From positions 19,393,001 to 19,457,000 of the forward strand of contig CM042551.1 of NCBI GenBank assembly GCA_023630585.1: DNA of 64,000 bases, written 5' to 3'. The notes beneath the pieces were generated by a model. That model saw nothing but the letters and a program-made list of their open reading frames with translations. It ran no database searches and was not told the origin of the DNA. Position numbers and translations under genes: made by a program. Of the stretch, positions 21,826 to 33,693 are shown one piece after another; positions within the stretch are counted from its first letter, which is position 1, and every line of letters starts with the position of its first letter. The DNA is from Cranoglanis bouderius (taxonomy: Eukaryota > Chordata > Actinopteri > Siluriformes > Cranoglanididae).

Positions 21826-24800
21826 AGGAGGTCACAAGCCAGTGTACTTTTTGTGCCGGTCCCAAGCCCGGATAAATAGAGAGGGTTGTGTCAGGAAGGG
21901 CATCCGACGTAAAACTTTTGCCAAATTCAATATGCGAATCACTAACATGACTTCCATACCGGATCGGTCGGGGCCCGGGTTAACAACGACCGCCATCGGT
22001 GCCGTTGACCTACAGGGCACTGGTGGAAATTGGGCTAATGTTGGTCGAAGAAGGAGAGGAGGAAGGTGTGTTAGATGAGGAAGGCGTGTCCGTAGGCAGA
22101 GAGAGAAGAGGAAAGGCAGGCGTTTAGGACTGAAAGTAGGGACTTTGAATGTTGGTACGATGACAGGTAAAGGCAGAGAGCTGGTAGATATGATGCAGAG
22201 GAGGAAAGTCGACATTCTGTTTGTCCAGGAGACCAGGTGGAAAGGGAGCAAGGCTAGAAGGATTGGAGCAGGGTTTAAACTGTTTTATCATGGGGTGGAC
22301 AGGAAGAGAAATGGAGTAGGAGTGATCCTGAAGGAGGAGTTTGTGAAGAATGTTCTGGAGGTAAAGAGAGTGTCAGATAGGTTGATGAGTCTGAAGCTGG
22401 AAATTGAAGGTGTGATGTTGAATGTTGTTAGTGCTTACGCTTCACAAGTAGGTTGTGAGCAAGAGGAGAAAGACAGATTCTGGAGCGAGCTTGAGGATGT
22501 GATGCAGAGTGTTCCCAGAGGTGAGAGAGTGGTGATAGGGGCAGACTTTAATGGACATGTTGGTGAAGGGAATAGTGGGGATGAGGAATTGATGGGCAGG
22601 TTTGGTCTTCAGGTAAGGAACCCAGAAGGACAGAGGTTGGTAGACTTTGCTAAAAGTATGGAGATGGCTGTGGTGAACACGTACTTTCAGAAGAGGCAGG
22701 AACACAGGGTGACATATAAGAGTGGTGGCAGGAGCACTCAGGTGGACTATATCTTATGTAGACACTGTAATCTGATGGAGATTAGCGATTGCAAAGTAGT
22801 GGTAGGAGAGAGTGTAGCTAGACAGCATAGGATGGTGGTGTGTAAGATGACTCTGGTGGTGAGGAAGATGAAGAGAGCAAAGGCAGAGCAGAAGACAAAG
22901 TGGTGGAAGTTGGAAAAGGAAGAGTGCTGTGCGTTTTTCAGGGAGGAGTTGAGACAGGCTTTAGGTGGTCAGGAGGTGCTTCCAGATGACTGGACTACTA
23001 CAGCCAAAGTGATCAGGGAGACAGGTAGGAAGGTGCTAGGTGTGTCATCTGGAAGGAGGAAAGAAGACAAGGAGACTTGGTGGTGGAATGAGGAAGTTCA
23101 GGAGAGTATCCAGATGAAGAGGTTAGCTAGGAAGAAGTGGGACAGTGAGAGGACGGAGGAAAGTAGACAGGAATATAGGGAGATGCAGCGTGAGGTTAAG
23201 ATAGAGGTGGCAAAGGCCAAACAGAAAGCTTATGAGGACATGTAAGCAAGGTTAGATAGTAAGGAAGGTGAGAGGGATTTGTATCGGTTGGCGAGGCAGA
23301 GGGATAGAGATGGTAAGGATGTGCAGCAGGTTAGAGTGATTAAAGATAGAGATGGAAATGTGTTGACAGGTGACAGGAGGGTGAGGGAAAGATGGAAGGA
23401 GTACTTTGAGGAACTGATGAATGAGGAAAATGACAGAGAGAGAAGAGTAGTAGAGGCAAATATTGTTGAGCAGAAAGTAGAAAGGATTAGCAAGGGTGAA
23501 GTTAGGAGAGCTTTGAAGAGGATGAAGAGAGGAAAGGCGGTTGGTCCTGATGACATACCAGTGGAGGTATGGAAGTGTCTAGGAGAGATGGCAGTAGAGT
23601 TTTTAACTAGGTTGTTCAACGAGGTCTTAGAGAGTGAGAGGATGCCTGAGGAATGGAGGAGAAGTGTTTTGGTGCCGATTTTTAAGAACAAGGGAGATGT
23701 GCAGAGTTGTGGAAACTACAGAGGTATTAAGCTGATGAGCCATACAATGAAGTTGTGGGAAAGAGTAGTGGAAGCAAGGCTAAGGGGAGAAGTGAGCATT
23801 TGTGAGCAGCAGTATGGTTTCATGCCAAGAAAGAGCACTACAGATGCAATATTTGCTTTGAGAATGTTGATGGAGAAGTACAGAGAGGGTCAGAAAGAGC
23901 TGCATTGTGTCTTTCTAGATTTAGAGAAAGCGTATGACAGGGTGCCAAGAGAGGAGCTGTGGTATTGTATGAGGAGGTCTGGAGTGGCAGAGAAGTATGT
24001 TAGAGTGGTGCAGGATATGTACGAGAGCAGTAGGACAGTGGTGAGGTGTACGGTAGGTGTGACAGAGGAGTTCACGGTGAAGGTGGGACTGCATCAAGGA
24101 TCGGCTCTGAGCCCCTTCTTGTTTGCGGTGGTGATGGACAGGCTGACAGATGAGGTCAGACAGGAATCTCCATGGACTATGATGTTTGCGGATGACATTG
24201 TGATCTGTAGTGAGAGCAGGGAGCAGGTGGAGGAAACTCTAGAGAGGTGGAGGTTTGCTCTGGAGAGAAGAGGAATGAAGGTTAGTCGCAGCAAGACACA
24301 ATACATGTGTGTGAATGAGAGGGATCCAAGTGGAACAGTGAGGTTACAGGGAGAAGAGGTAAAGAAGGTGCAGGATTTTAAGTACTTGGGGTCAACAGTC
24401 CAGAGCAACGGGGAGTGTGGAAAAGAGGTGAAGAAGCGTGTGCAGGCAGGTTGGAATGGGTGGAGAAAAGTGTCAGGTCTGTTGTGTGATAAAAGAGTAC
24501 CAGCAAGAATGAAAGGAAAGGTGTACAGGACAGTAGTGAGACCAGCGATGTTGTATGGTTTGGAGACAGTTGCACTGAGGAAAAGACAGGAGGAAGAGTT
24601 AGAGGTAGCAGAGCTGAAGATGTTGAGGTTCTCTTTGGGAGTGACGAGGATGGATAGGATCAGGAATGAGTACATCAGGGGGACAGCACATGTGAGATGT
24701 TTTGGAGACAAAGTTAGAGAGGCCAGGTTGAGATGGTTTGGACATGTTCAGAGGAGGGAGAGTGAATATATCGGTAAAAGGATGCTGAGGTTAGAGCTGC

Positions 24801-24965
24801 CAGGCAGGAGGCCGAGAGGAAGACCAAAGAGGAGGTTTATGGATGTAGTGAAGGAGGACATGAAGGTTGTCGGTCTGAGAGAAGAGAATGCAGGGGAGAG
24901 GGCTAGATGGAGGCAGATGATTCGCTGTGGTGACCCCTGAAGGGAACAGCCGAAAGGAAAAGAAG
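21826..24965 (+). mobile_element. RTE-clade non-LTR retrotransposon (near full length)
   Basis: The element lies between two blocks of the same pentanucleotide satellite. The 5' non-coding part (21826-22078) has the GC-rich CGGATCGGTCGGGGCCCGGG block typical of fish RTE-type 5' ends. The coding region follows. The 3' end is very short: the stop of the RT frame at 24940 is followed within 25 bp by AAGAAGAATAG merging into the satellite. No poly-A tail. Confidence 0.85.
22079..24940 (+). pseudogene. RTE-type endonuclease/reverse transcriptase with one in-frame stop
   Basis: The frame is open from 22079 to 23242, then a single TAA (23243-23245) follows AYEDM. The same frame continues without shift to 24940, so the protein of about 950 codons is disrupted by one codon only. 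The first part is an APE-type endonuclease (LNVGTMTGK, FVQETRWKG, VVIGADFNGHVGEG, STQVDYILC). The second part is a reverse transcriptase with GFMPRKSTTDAIFALRMLME, VFLDLEKAYDRVP, GLHQGSALSPFLF and the catalytic MFADDIVI. A C-terminal LRWFGHVQRR-GRRPRGRPKRR tail follows. Such elements copy themselves by target-primed reverse transcription. A recently dead copy, unless the stop is read through or is a sequencing error. Confidence 0.9.
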
Positions 24966-25435
24966 AAGAATAGAATAGAATAGAATAGAGTCAAATGGAA
25001 TAGAATGGAATAAACAGAAACAGAATAGAATAGAATATAATGCGCCCTGTGAATGGAGGGCGGAGCCGGAGAAAGCGAGTGGTAAGGTTTACACACCTGT
25101 AGGAAACTGAGACTAACGAGTGTTCTGTGTTGCATTGAGGAGAAAAGGAGGAGAGACACGCGCCTCGAGAGAGAGAGAGAGACGCCGACACAGAGCTACA
25201 TGTGTGTGTGCGTGCGTGTGTGTGAAGAGTGAGAAAAATAAAATAAAACGTTGAAAGTTAGAGTCAGCCTGTCTCCTGTCTGGTTCCTCCGTACCCAGCC
25301 TGGGATTATTACAATAACCTAATAAACAGACATGATGGAATAGAATAGAATAGAATAGAATAGAGCACAATAAAATGGAATAGAGGCAAACTGTATAGAA
25401 CTGAATCAACAGAAATAGAATAGAATAGAGTGATG
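24966..25435. repeat. Pentanucleotide satellite with an embedded unclassified repeat
   Basis: GAATA repeats flank (24966-25040, 25330-25432) a GC-richer unit at about 25042-25320. That unit ends CCGTACCCAGCCTGGGATTA and contains GA and GT microsatellites. It looks like a short interspersed element of unknown class, with no tRNA-like boxes that I could find. Confidence 0.6.
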
Positions 25436-25740
<305 letters not shown>

Positions 25741-26064
25741 ATAGAATTTTTTTTCACAATTTATCTACAAATGAAAAGTATTGTAAGGAGTGAGTGTTTC
25801 CTGCAGAAACAAACCCATACAAACAATATATTTAAAAGGATCTTGAGCACGAAGTGGGATTGGCAGAATTGGGACAGAGTTTTAAAGATTTGGACACACA
25901 ATCTGACATAGATGCAAACTTCTAAACTGATATTACAATACAAAATCCGCACAGAGGCACAGGCTACACAAACAAACAATGGACACGTTCTTATTATATT
26001 TATTTATTTATTTATTTAAAAAAAACATTACACTCAGAAAGGAAATGCAAAAAGAAAAAATTAA

Positions 26065-26141
<77 letters not shown>

Positions 26142-26186
26142 TTCATTTTTCACTGTTAATATCATAACACATGCTACTTAAGCATT
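25741..26186. other. Intergenic AT-rich sequence with (TA)n
   Basis: Holds a 66-bp pure TA repeat at 26068-26133 flanked by A- and T-runs. No gene seen. Confidence 0.6.
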
Positions 26187-26192
26187 TTTATT
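26187..26192 (-). terminator. Candidate poly(A) signal of the il4r-like gene
   Basis: AATAAA on the minus strand (TTTATT on plus), about 670 bp downstream of the stop codon at 26860. This is a plausible 3' UTR length; other signals may be used. Confidence 0.3.
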
Positions 26193-26859
26193 TCTACATG
26201 ATAATGAAGTAATATCTGTGGAACCTAAAACAATATATTTTTTCTTCATCAGGTGCTAAGGTTCTGCAAATCTGTGCGTTCTACTGTAGAGCAACAGTTA
26301 CACAGAAATGACCACACAGATCAGTTTTCTAATGTAAATGATTTGGCTCTACGTTTTGACACGGTGTAACTGATTGGGTTCTGTGAGTCAACATTCAGGG
26401 CTAAAGAGCTCTTATGGCATCGGTAAAGAAATATGACATGGTTCCCTAAAGGTTCTTTGGATGGTTAAGCTTTCCAAATGGCTTCTACTCAGAAGGTTCT
26501 CTTATAGGCAAACGCTCTGCAGGGATCTACGTATAATAATTAATGGTTTGCTTAGAGATATGAACCATAGAGGTCCTAAGGGTTCTAGATATGTACACAT
26601 TTGCCTAATACCTTAGTTGGATGACATCCATAAATTAAATCTGTGCTGAAAACAGATCTGGATCTGGCTGCAAAAATGTGATGTCAGGCAGCAGAGGGCA
26701 GCACACTCCCTTGTATAAAGCTGAACCTACTGAAAGACAAACGCAGAGCCATGGCACAAAACCCTTATGAGTATGCCATCCAGTGAAGAAGGATAAGAGA
26801 ATGCAGTATTTACAAAAAGTTGCATTTCAGTCAGATCATACTGTATGTACAATATATGG

Positions 26860-29800
26860 TCATTCTTCCATAGACAGCTGCAAATTGTCAAGAGTCACTG
26901 TGTCCAATTCTGGTGTATTCTCCTCGATCTGCATATTTAATAGATCAGGTGAAGTGTGACCGTTTAGCCCTAAATCGAGACTGGAAACACACTGCGCTCT
27001 GCAAAATGTAGGAATAAGGCCAGCGGCTGTGTTGGTTAAAGTGCAGTAATTCTGAGCAAAACACGCAGGGTTTGGTGCATTAGGGAACGCTTCCGAGTCG
27101 TTGCAGATCTCAAGGCTGGGCTCCAGGTCATCCAAAGACACAAAGCCTTCAACACCTTTGGGCATGCGCAAACAAAGAAGGGTTTCTTCAACATCACAGT
27201 CGTCAGGCATGAAATCGAGATCTTTACAAGGATTGTTAGCAGTGTTGTGCGAGTCAGGCGTCAGACAGGGTGCCCAGACTTCCATTAAAGGACCCACATA
27301 AGGCGTGTGACATTGGGAGTAAATGACTGAGGTATGTTCTTGTAGCTGCTGTCTGGATGTGATCTCTGTTATCATGTCAATTGTTGAAATGTCCTCACTG
27401 TAAATTTGCTGCACATGAAATTTGGACAGCCATAGCTGGAAAAACAAAATAAAAAGTCATTCATGTGCATATACTGAAACCATAACATTTGCCTGTTTGA
27501 AGAGCTACCTGTAAACTGCCCTGAGCTGTTTGGTTCAGTGGCGAGACGTATGGAGCTGGAGTTTCTACCCATGTTACCTTTTTAATCTTCATTCTGTGAT
27601 TAAAAATAGCATGATAACACATCTCTCTAATCATAAGGTAGCTCACACATAGACACAAATTCTGCGGCAACTGTATCAGGCACTCCCACTATTTCAGTGC
27701 TTTCTCGCTATGAGTAAGTGAATATATTGCAAATTGTCTGTACTTGACTGTCATATTATTATGAACAGACATTGCCTTGTGGACAGATGGGCTGTTTGAG
27801 TAATTCAGAAACTGATGATCTCCAACAGCCTCTAGAGTTTACACAGAATGGTGCAAAAAAAAAAAAAAAAACTGGTTCTGTTGGCAGAAAAGCCTTGTTG
27901 ATGAGAGAGGTCAGAGGAGAATGGCCAGACTGGTTTGAGCTGACAGGACAGCCATGGTAACTCTGTACAACCGTGATAAGCAGAAAAGCATCTCAGAATT
28001 CACAACACACCAAACCTTAAAGCAGATGGACTACGACAGCAGAAGACCACAGCAGGTTCCTCTCCTGTCAGCCAACATCAAGAATCTGAGGCTACAGTAG
28101 GCACAAACCCACCTCTGAAGACATCACCTGGTCTTCAGCTGTCCAGTTTCAGTGAGCCTGATCTTCAACAGGGCATTTCCACCCACAGAAATTGATGTTA
28201 CTGGATGTTTTTTTTTTCTTCCCCACACAATTCTGTGTAAACGCTAGAGACTGTTGTGTGTGAAAATCCCAGGAGATCAGCAGTTTCTGAAATACTCAAA
28301 CCAGCCCGTCTGGCACCAACAACCATGCCATCAACTGAGCAAGCAAAGTGTTCCAGAGACTGTAAGACGTAAAACACAGGGGTTACCTTGCAACAGGGAA
28401 TAACAACAGAGACACTAGTCCTACTGCCGAACAAATCAGAATGACAATTTCCTGCACAGTTGTTGCTGTAAAAAAACAAACAAAAACAAACCACCAACAA
28501 TAAAAAAAGATAATCAATGGTTCACTTCCATGGAACTGTGTTAAACTACAAAATCAACAGCGATAATCAGCACAAACAAGATAGCAAAGGGTTATTTATT
28601 TCTATTGAACAAAAGGATTACATAATTATTCATATCTTCAGCTGTTACAGTGACTACAGATTCACCTGCTCGTGGGGTCTTCCATATGATTTCAGCGCTC
28701 CCATGACTTGTTGTCCCATTATAGATAGCAGTTTTAATAATTTTGTTATAAACCCTAGCGACGTATTCAGTCCCCGGATCAAAAAGAGTCTCTGGGATAC
28801 TGTACACTGTTCCTTTTATATCCAGATCCATCTGAAGAAGCACAGCAGGCGAAAGAGATGATATTAGACACTGAAGTTAGGGGAAACAAGATATTTAGTG
28901 TGTTCGGTTTCATATATGATCACAAATAACAGAAATTGTCAGACAGTATATGTTAATCTATTAAGGTAAGCTATTAAAATAAAATGACACCAGTTTGAGT
29001 CCTCCTTTCTGAAGGGAAAGGTAAACTGAAAGGTCGTGGCAAAACATTTTTCGACTGATTTGGTGTAGTTTTAGATTGTTGCCCCACATTTGAGGTTTAA
29101 CATTTGTGTGGCTTCACATGGTAAAATCCTGATATTTTCTATTATATGAAGTTCTGAAAATGATATGATTTCCTGAACTGAAATATGCTGTTCTTTTGCA
29201 TGTAACTCAACCACAAGTACTAAGGAAACTAAGATTTAAAACTACATTAAAAGATTTCACTGAGACACACTAACACATCAGTTGATTGTCCATTTTGGCT
29301 TAAAGCATGTACAGTATCTATCGAATGAAAAGTCTGTCATTCACTGTGTCAAGATTATGAAGTAAATAATTACTAACCCCATTACCATAAAAGTTGGGAT
29401 TTTTTCTAAAATGCAGTAAAAACAAAAATCCGATTTGTCAAGTCTCTTGAAACTTTAATTAACTGACAAAAGTACAAAGAAAAGATATTCAATGTTTTCA
29501 CTGACCAACTTAATTGTATTTTGTAAATATAAACAAATTTAGAATTCGATGCCTTCAACACACTCAAAAAAAGTTGGGACAGAGGCATGTTTACCACTGT
29601 GTTACATCACCCTTCCTTTTAATTACACTTTTTAATCGTTTGGGAATTGAGGATACTAATTGTTGCAGTTTTGCATGTGGAAATTTTGCCCATTCTTGCT
29701 TGATACAAGACTTCAGCTGCTCAACAGTCCTTGGCCGCCATTGTCTGATTGTCTGATGTCTCTCTAAAATCCCAATATACGCCTCCACATCAATGGAACC

Positions 29801-32547
29801 TTCACACATATGCAAGTCACCCATGCCGTGGGCACTGATGCACCCCCATACCATCACAGATGCTGGCTTTTGTATCTTTCGCTTATAATAGTCTGGGTGG
29901 TCTTTTTCAACTCGAGAACTCGACGTCCGTTTTTCCCGAAAACAAGCTGAAACATGGACTCATCTGACCACAGCACACGTTTCCACTGCCTTTCAGGCCA
30001 TCTGAGATGAGCTCGGGCCCAGAGATCTCGGCGGCGTTTCTGCATAGAGTTGATGTGTGGCTTCCTCTTTGCATAATAGAGTTTCAGGTTGCATTTCTGG
30101 ATGCAGCGGCGGACTGTGTTAAGTGACAACGGTTTTCTGAAGTACTCCCGAGCCAACGTGGTTATATTCATCATAGTAGCATGAGGATTTCTCAGGCAAT
30201 GCCACCTGAGGGCTCGAAGGTCACGCACATTCAACAGTGGTTTCCGGCCTTACTCTTTACGCAATGAGATTTCTCCGGATTCCCTGAAACTTTTCACAAT
30301 ATTATGTACCGTAGATGGTGAAAGACCTAAATATGTTCTTTTTGAACTGACTGATAATTCTCTCACGAAGTTTGGCACAAAGTGGTGAGCCACGACCCAT
30401 CCTTGCTTGCAAAGACTGAGCTTTTGGTGGATGCTCCTTTTATGCCCAATCCTGATACCCTCCCCTGTTACCAGTTAACCTGATCCTCCAAAATGGTGTT
30501 ACTTGAATATTCTATATTTTCTTATTTTGCCTCTGTCCCAACTTTTTTTGAGAGTGTTGAAGGCATCAAATTCTAAATTTGTTTATATTCACAGAATACA
30601 ATTAAGTTGGTCAGTGAAAACATTGAATATCTTTTCTTTGTATTTTGTCAGTTAATTAAAGTTTCAAGAGACTTGACAAATGACAGATTTTATTTTCATT
30701 GCATTTTAGTAATTGGGGTTAGTACATTTCGTTTTAGTGATTTATGGTTTAATAAAGTAGAGCTGGCTCCCAGAAACATTGAAATAAATTGCCCCTGCCT
30801 AACGCTCAGTGTTCCCGGGATAGACTTTGGATCTACTATGACCTGGCCAGGATAAAGTGCTTACTGAAAGTGAGTGAGTGATTAAAGTAGAAATGTAAAA
30901 GTACATTTATGTTAAAGACAGAGCAACGTTGTTTAAAACCCAGTCTTTCTAGAATTCAGCCGCAGTGATGTCTTATGGGTTTTCCCATTCCGCCACACGT
31001 TTATCTGCAGATAAATTGCAAAATATAGGTGTGTATTTGTTTTTGTTGTTTTTTGAGCCGTACTGAGACTTACCGTTGCAGATTGTCCCACTTGGTGATA
31101 TTTCAAAATGTACTGAAAAGGCAAGATTGAACCATATTCGTGTTTCTCATATCCACTACTCCATGCAAAGGTATAGTTCCCGTTTTCATACTGCACCGTC
31201 ACATTATACGGAGTGATTGGTTTGACTGTGAAAGGAAAATGTTATTTAGACGGTTAATCTGCTGTAGAAATAAATATATTTAGAATTACAATGGCCTTAT
31301 CTACGTATACTTGTTCTGCATCCAACTAACGGTTGTAACTTGTAAACCTCTAACTAGGAAAAAACCCCCGTCAACTCGGAATTCCTACTCGGGAACTCAG
31401 GATGTTCTCCTCAACCCCAATTTCCGCAAGTGACGTCAAATCAGCATGGCCGCTCACAGCATGAACAGTACACAAAGCAACACTTCTTACCTTTAAATGA
31501 GTTATACTGTATATACAAGTATTAGCTTTAGATCAATCAACATACAGACATATTCACTTGTTAAACCTATAACACTAACTGTACACTTCACTGTTTTGAC
31601 AAGGTAACTATACATCATTCATTACAGTTAGCTGGCTAGAATGTTGCTAACAAAAGACGAACATGAAGGCGTCCATGGTTTGTTCCCACTTTTTGTTGGC
31701 TTGGTTTGTTGAAGTACCGACTTCCCACTTCCGAGGTAAGTCAAATGCTGCATGTTACCGTATGACAGATCATGTATGCTATGAAAATGAGTATATTTCA
31801 GTGGCCACTCACTGTGTTGTGCTGGCTTGTACTTGGAGTTCAAAAGCACACACTGGTTAAGTTCACACAGGCTTATTTTTAATTGATGGTAATCCATAAA
31901 TGTGGGCTCATAGAACTTCAGTTTTGCTGTATAAATGCAGCTGTAGCCATCCTTTTCCACTGAAAGTGAACAGAAACCGTTTCTGTTTGGGAAAGAAAGA
32001 AACGATTGTTTGAAGTTACATCTTTGAACGCTGCTAACCTTTGTGTAGAAACACATAATCACATAGTTTATGGATATGGTACAGAATATTTGTAAATAAA
32101 TACTTTCTTTTCATTTCTCATGTCAAAAGCCAGCTGGTATGTAATATTTTCCATCCTGTTGGGAATGGCTCTGGAATCTAAAAAGCAGCTGATGGTCAAC
32201 CAGTAATCTGTCTCACAGATGAGCAAATCTGAGCTGATCAGAGCTGAAAAATGAAAATGGAAGGGTTTGATATTTGATAAGGGAATGACACTCTATATGA
32301 TATAACTGAGTGTATTACACTTCAGTCCTGATGAGCCCAATGCAGCGCTGCACACTTCAGTGCTTTCTACAGTATAATGTATTTAACAGTAAAGAATTTG
32401 TAATGGTTGTTTTTACTTTTAGACAACTTATTCATGTCTTTTCATGTATAGTTTCCAAATATACAGGTGCATCTAAAAAAAATTTGAATATCGTGGAAAA
32501 GGTTTTTCCATTTTTTTCTGTAATTTAATTCAATAAGTGGAACTTTC

Positions 32548-32593
<46 letters not shown>

Positions 32594-33693
32594 TATTCTA
32601 TATTCATTACACATAAAGTGAAATATTGCAAGCCTTTTTTTGTTTTAATCTTGATGATTACGGCTTACAGCTCATGGAAATCAAAAATCCAGTATCTCAA
32701 AATATTAGAAAAGAATTTATAATACAGAAATGTCGACCTTCTGAAAAGTATGTTAATTTCTGCACTCAATACTTGAATTACTGCATCAATGTGACGTGGC
32801 ATGGAGGCAATCAGCCTGTGGCACTGCTGAGGTGTTATGGAAGCCCAGGTTGCTTTGATAGCGGCCTTCAGCTTGTCTGTATTGTTGTCTCTGGTTCAGG
32901 AGTGGCTTGACACTAGGAATGCGACACTTGTAGCCCATTTCCTGGACACGTCTGTGCATGGTGGCTCTTGAAGCACTGACTCCAGCCTCAGTCCACTCCT
33001 TGTGAAGCTCCCCCAAGTTCTTGAATTGGCTTTGCTTGACAATCCTCTCAAGGCTGCGGTCATCCCTGTTGCTTGTGCACCTTTTCATACCACACTTTTC
33101 CATTCCAGTCAACTTTCCATGAATATGCTTTGATACAGCACTCTGTGAACAACCAGCCCTTTCAGCAATGAACTTCAGTGTCTTACCCTCCTGTCAACGA
33201 GTGTCTTCTGGACAACTGTCAAGTCAGATTGTTAAGTCAGATTCACCATGATTGTGGTTGTGTGTACTGAACCAGACTGAGAAATTAAACGCTCAGGAAA
33301 CCTTTGCAGGTGTTTTGAGTTAAGTAGCTGATTAGAGCTCTTCTCAGGTCGACATTTCTGTGTGATTTTTGATTTCCATGAGCTGTAAGCCGTAATCATC
33401 AAGATTAAAACAAACAAAAAAAGGCTTGAAATATTTCACTTTATGTGTAATGAATCTAGAATATATGAAAGTTCCACTTTTTGAATTAAATTATGGGAAA
33501 AATGAACTTTTCCACAATATTAAATTTTTTTGAGATGCACCTGTAAATAGTTGAGAAAACCCACAACCACTTCCTTAACACTCATCAACTGATTACGGAA
33601 AAAAAAAATTAAGAATGACAAACCTTGCTCTTTGGCTTTACATAGTTGCATAAAGCTCAGAAATGCACAGAGAAATCCAAACTGGAGCACCAT
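26860..33693 (-). CDS. il4r: Interleukin-4 receptor alpha-like class I cytokine receptor
   Basis: Eight minus-strand exons join in phase to 497 codons plus stop: 33693-33624 (signal peptide MVLQFGFLCAFLSFMQLCKA), 32243-32104, 32038-31813, 31225-31074, 28831-28666, 28465-28387 (transmembrane IVILICSAVGLVSLLLFPVA), 27593-27509, 27435-26860. D1 starts ICETDYWLTISCFL with further Cys pairs. D2 begins IKPITPYNVTV, the inter-domain proline-rich hinge. The usual WSXWS box is replaced by TSHGSAEI. Cytoplasmic: box1-like WVETPAPYVSPL, then tyrosine contexts IYSED, IYSQ and NYCTL. Assignment rests on receptor architecture plus adjacency to il21r, as in mammals. il2rb-like or a second il21r paralogue is the main alternative. 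Expected role: IL-4/IL-13 signalling through JAK/STAT. The acceptor of exon 3 (ACAAAG) is the weakest border. Introns are loaded with Tc1-like elements. Confidence 0.75.
27780..28345 (+). mobile_element. Tc1-like deletion derivative in il4r intron 6
   Basis: The plus strand encodes an HTH-region relic (THQTLKQMDYDSRRPQQVPL near 28003-28062). The minus strand of 28200-28345 reads GMVVGARRAGLSISETADLL, the N-terminal start of the same transposase type. The middle and the catalytic domain are gone, so this is an internally deleted, partly inverted-repeat copy. The left end of this family appears at 63553-63713. Confidence 0.6.
29373..30722 (-). mobile_element. Tc1-like element with long inverted repeats in il4r intron 4
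   Basis: TA target duplications lie at 29371-29372 and 30723-30724. Inverted repeats start CTAACCCCATTACCATAAAA and run about 200 bp. The minus-strand transposase relic reads, from about 30402, MGRGSP-like start, RDLRALRWHCLRNPHA, TVRRCIQKCNLKLYYAKRK, VLWSDESMFQLVFGKNGRRV and MMVWGCISAHGMGDLHMC. An internal deletion then joins directly to the C-terminal tail (IPKRLKSVIKRKG), so the second Asp and the Glu are missing. It is related to the long-TIR element at 15.6-20.2 kb (shared AAAAAGTTGGGAC subterminal motif). Confidence 0.85.
30790..30885 (+). repeat. LINE2-type 3' tail fragment
   Basis: The block GTTCCCGGGATAGACTTTGG followed by TGACCTGGCCAGGATAAAGT and a GAGT tail is the conserved 3' end shared by fish L2 elements and SINEs that use their machinery. 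Only the tail is present. Confidence 0.6.
31365..31740. mobile_element. Short inverted-repeat element in il4r intron 3
   Basis: Left end AACTCGGAATTCCTACTCGG and right end (reverse complement ACCTCGGAAGTGGGAAGTCG) match imperfectly. No coding sequence; MITE-like. Confidence 0.45.
32464..33543 (-). mobile_element. Internally deleted Tc1-like element in il4r intron 1
   Basis: TA duplications at 32462-32463 and 33544-33545 flank CAGGTGCATCT ends. The minus-strand relic keeps part of the HTH domain (RSLERIVKQSQFKNLGELHK, ATMHRRVQEMGYKCRIPSVK). It then jumps to a short C-terminal remnant, losing all catalytic blocks. It also holds an (ATA)n tract at 32553-32592. Same family as 54690-56195 and 44148-44608. 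Confidence 0.85.
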
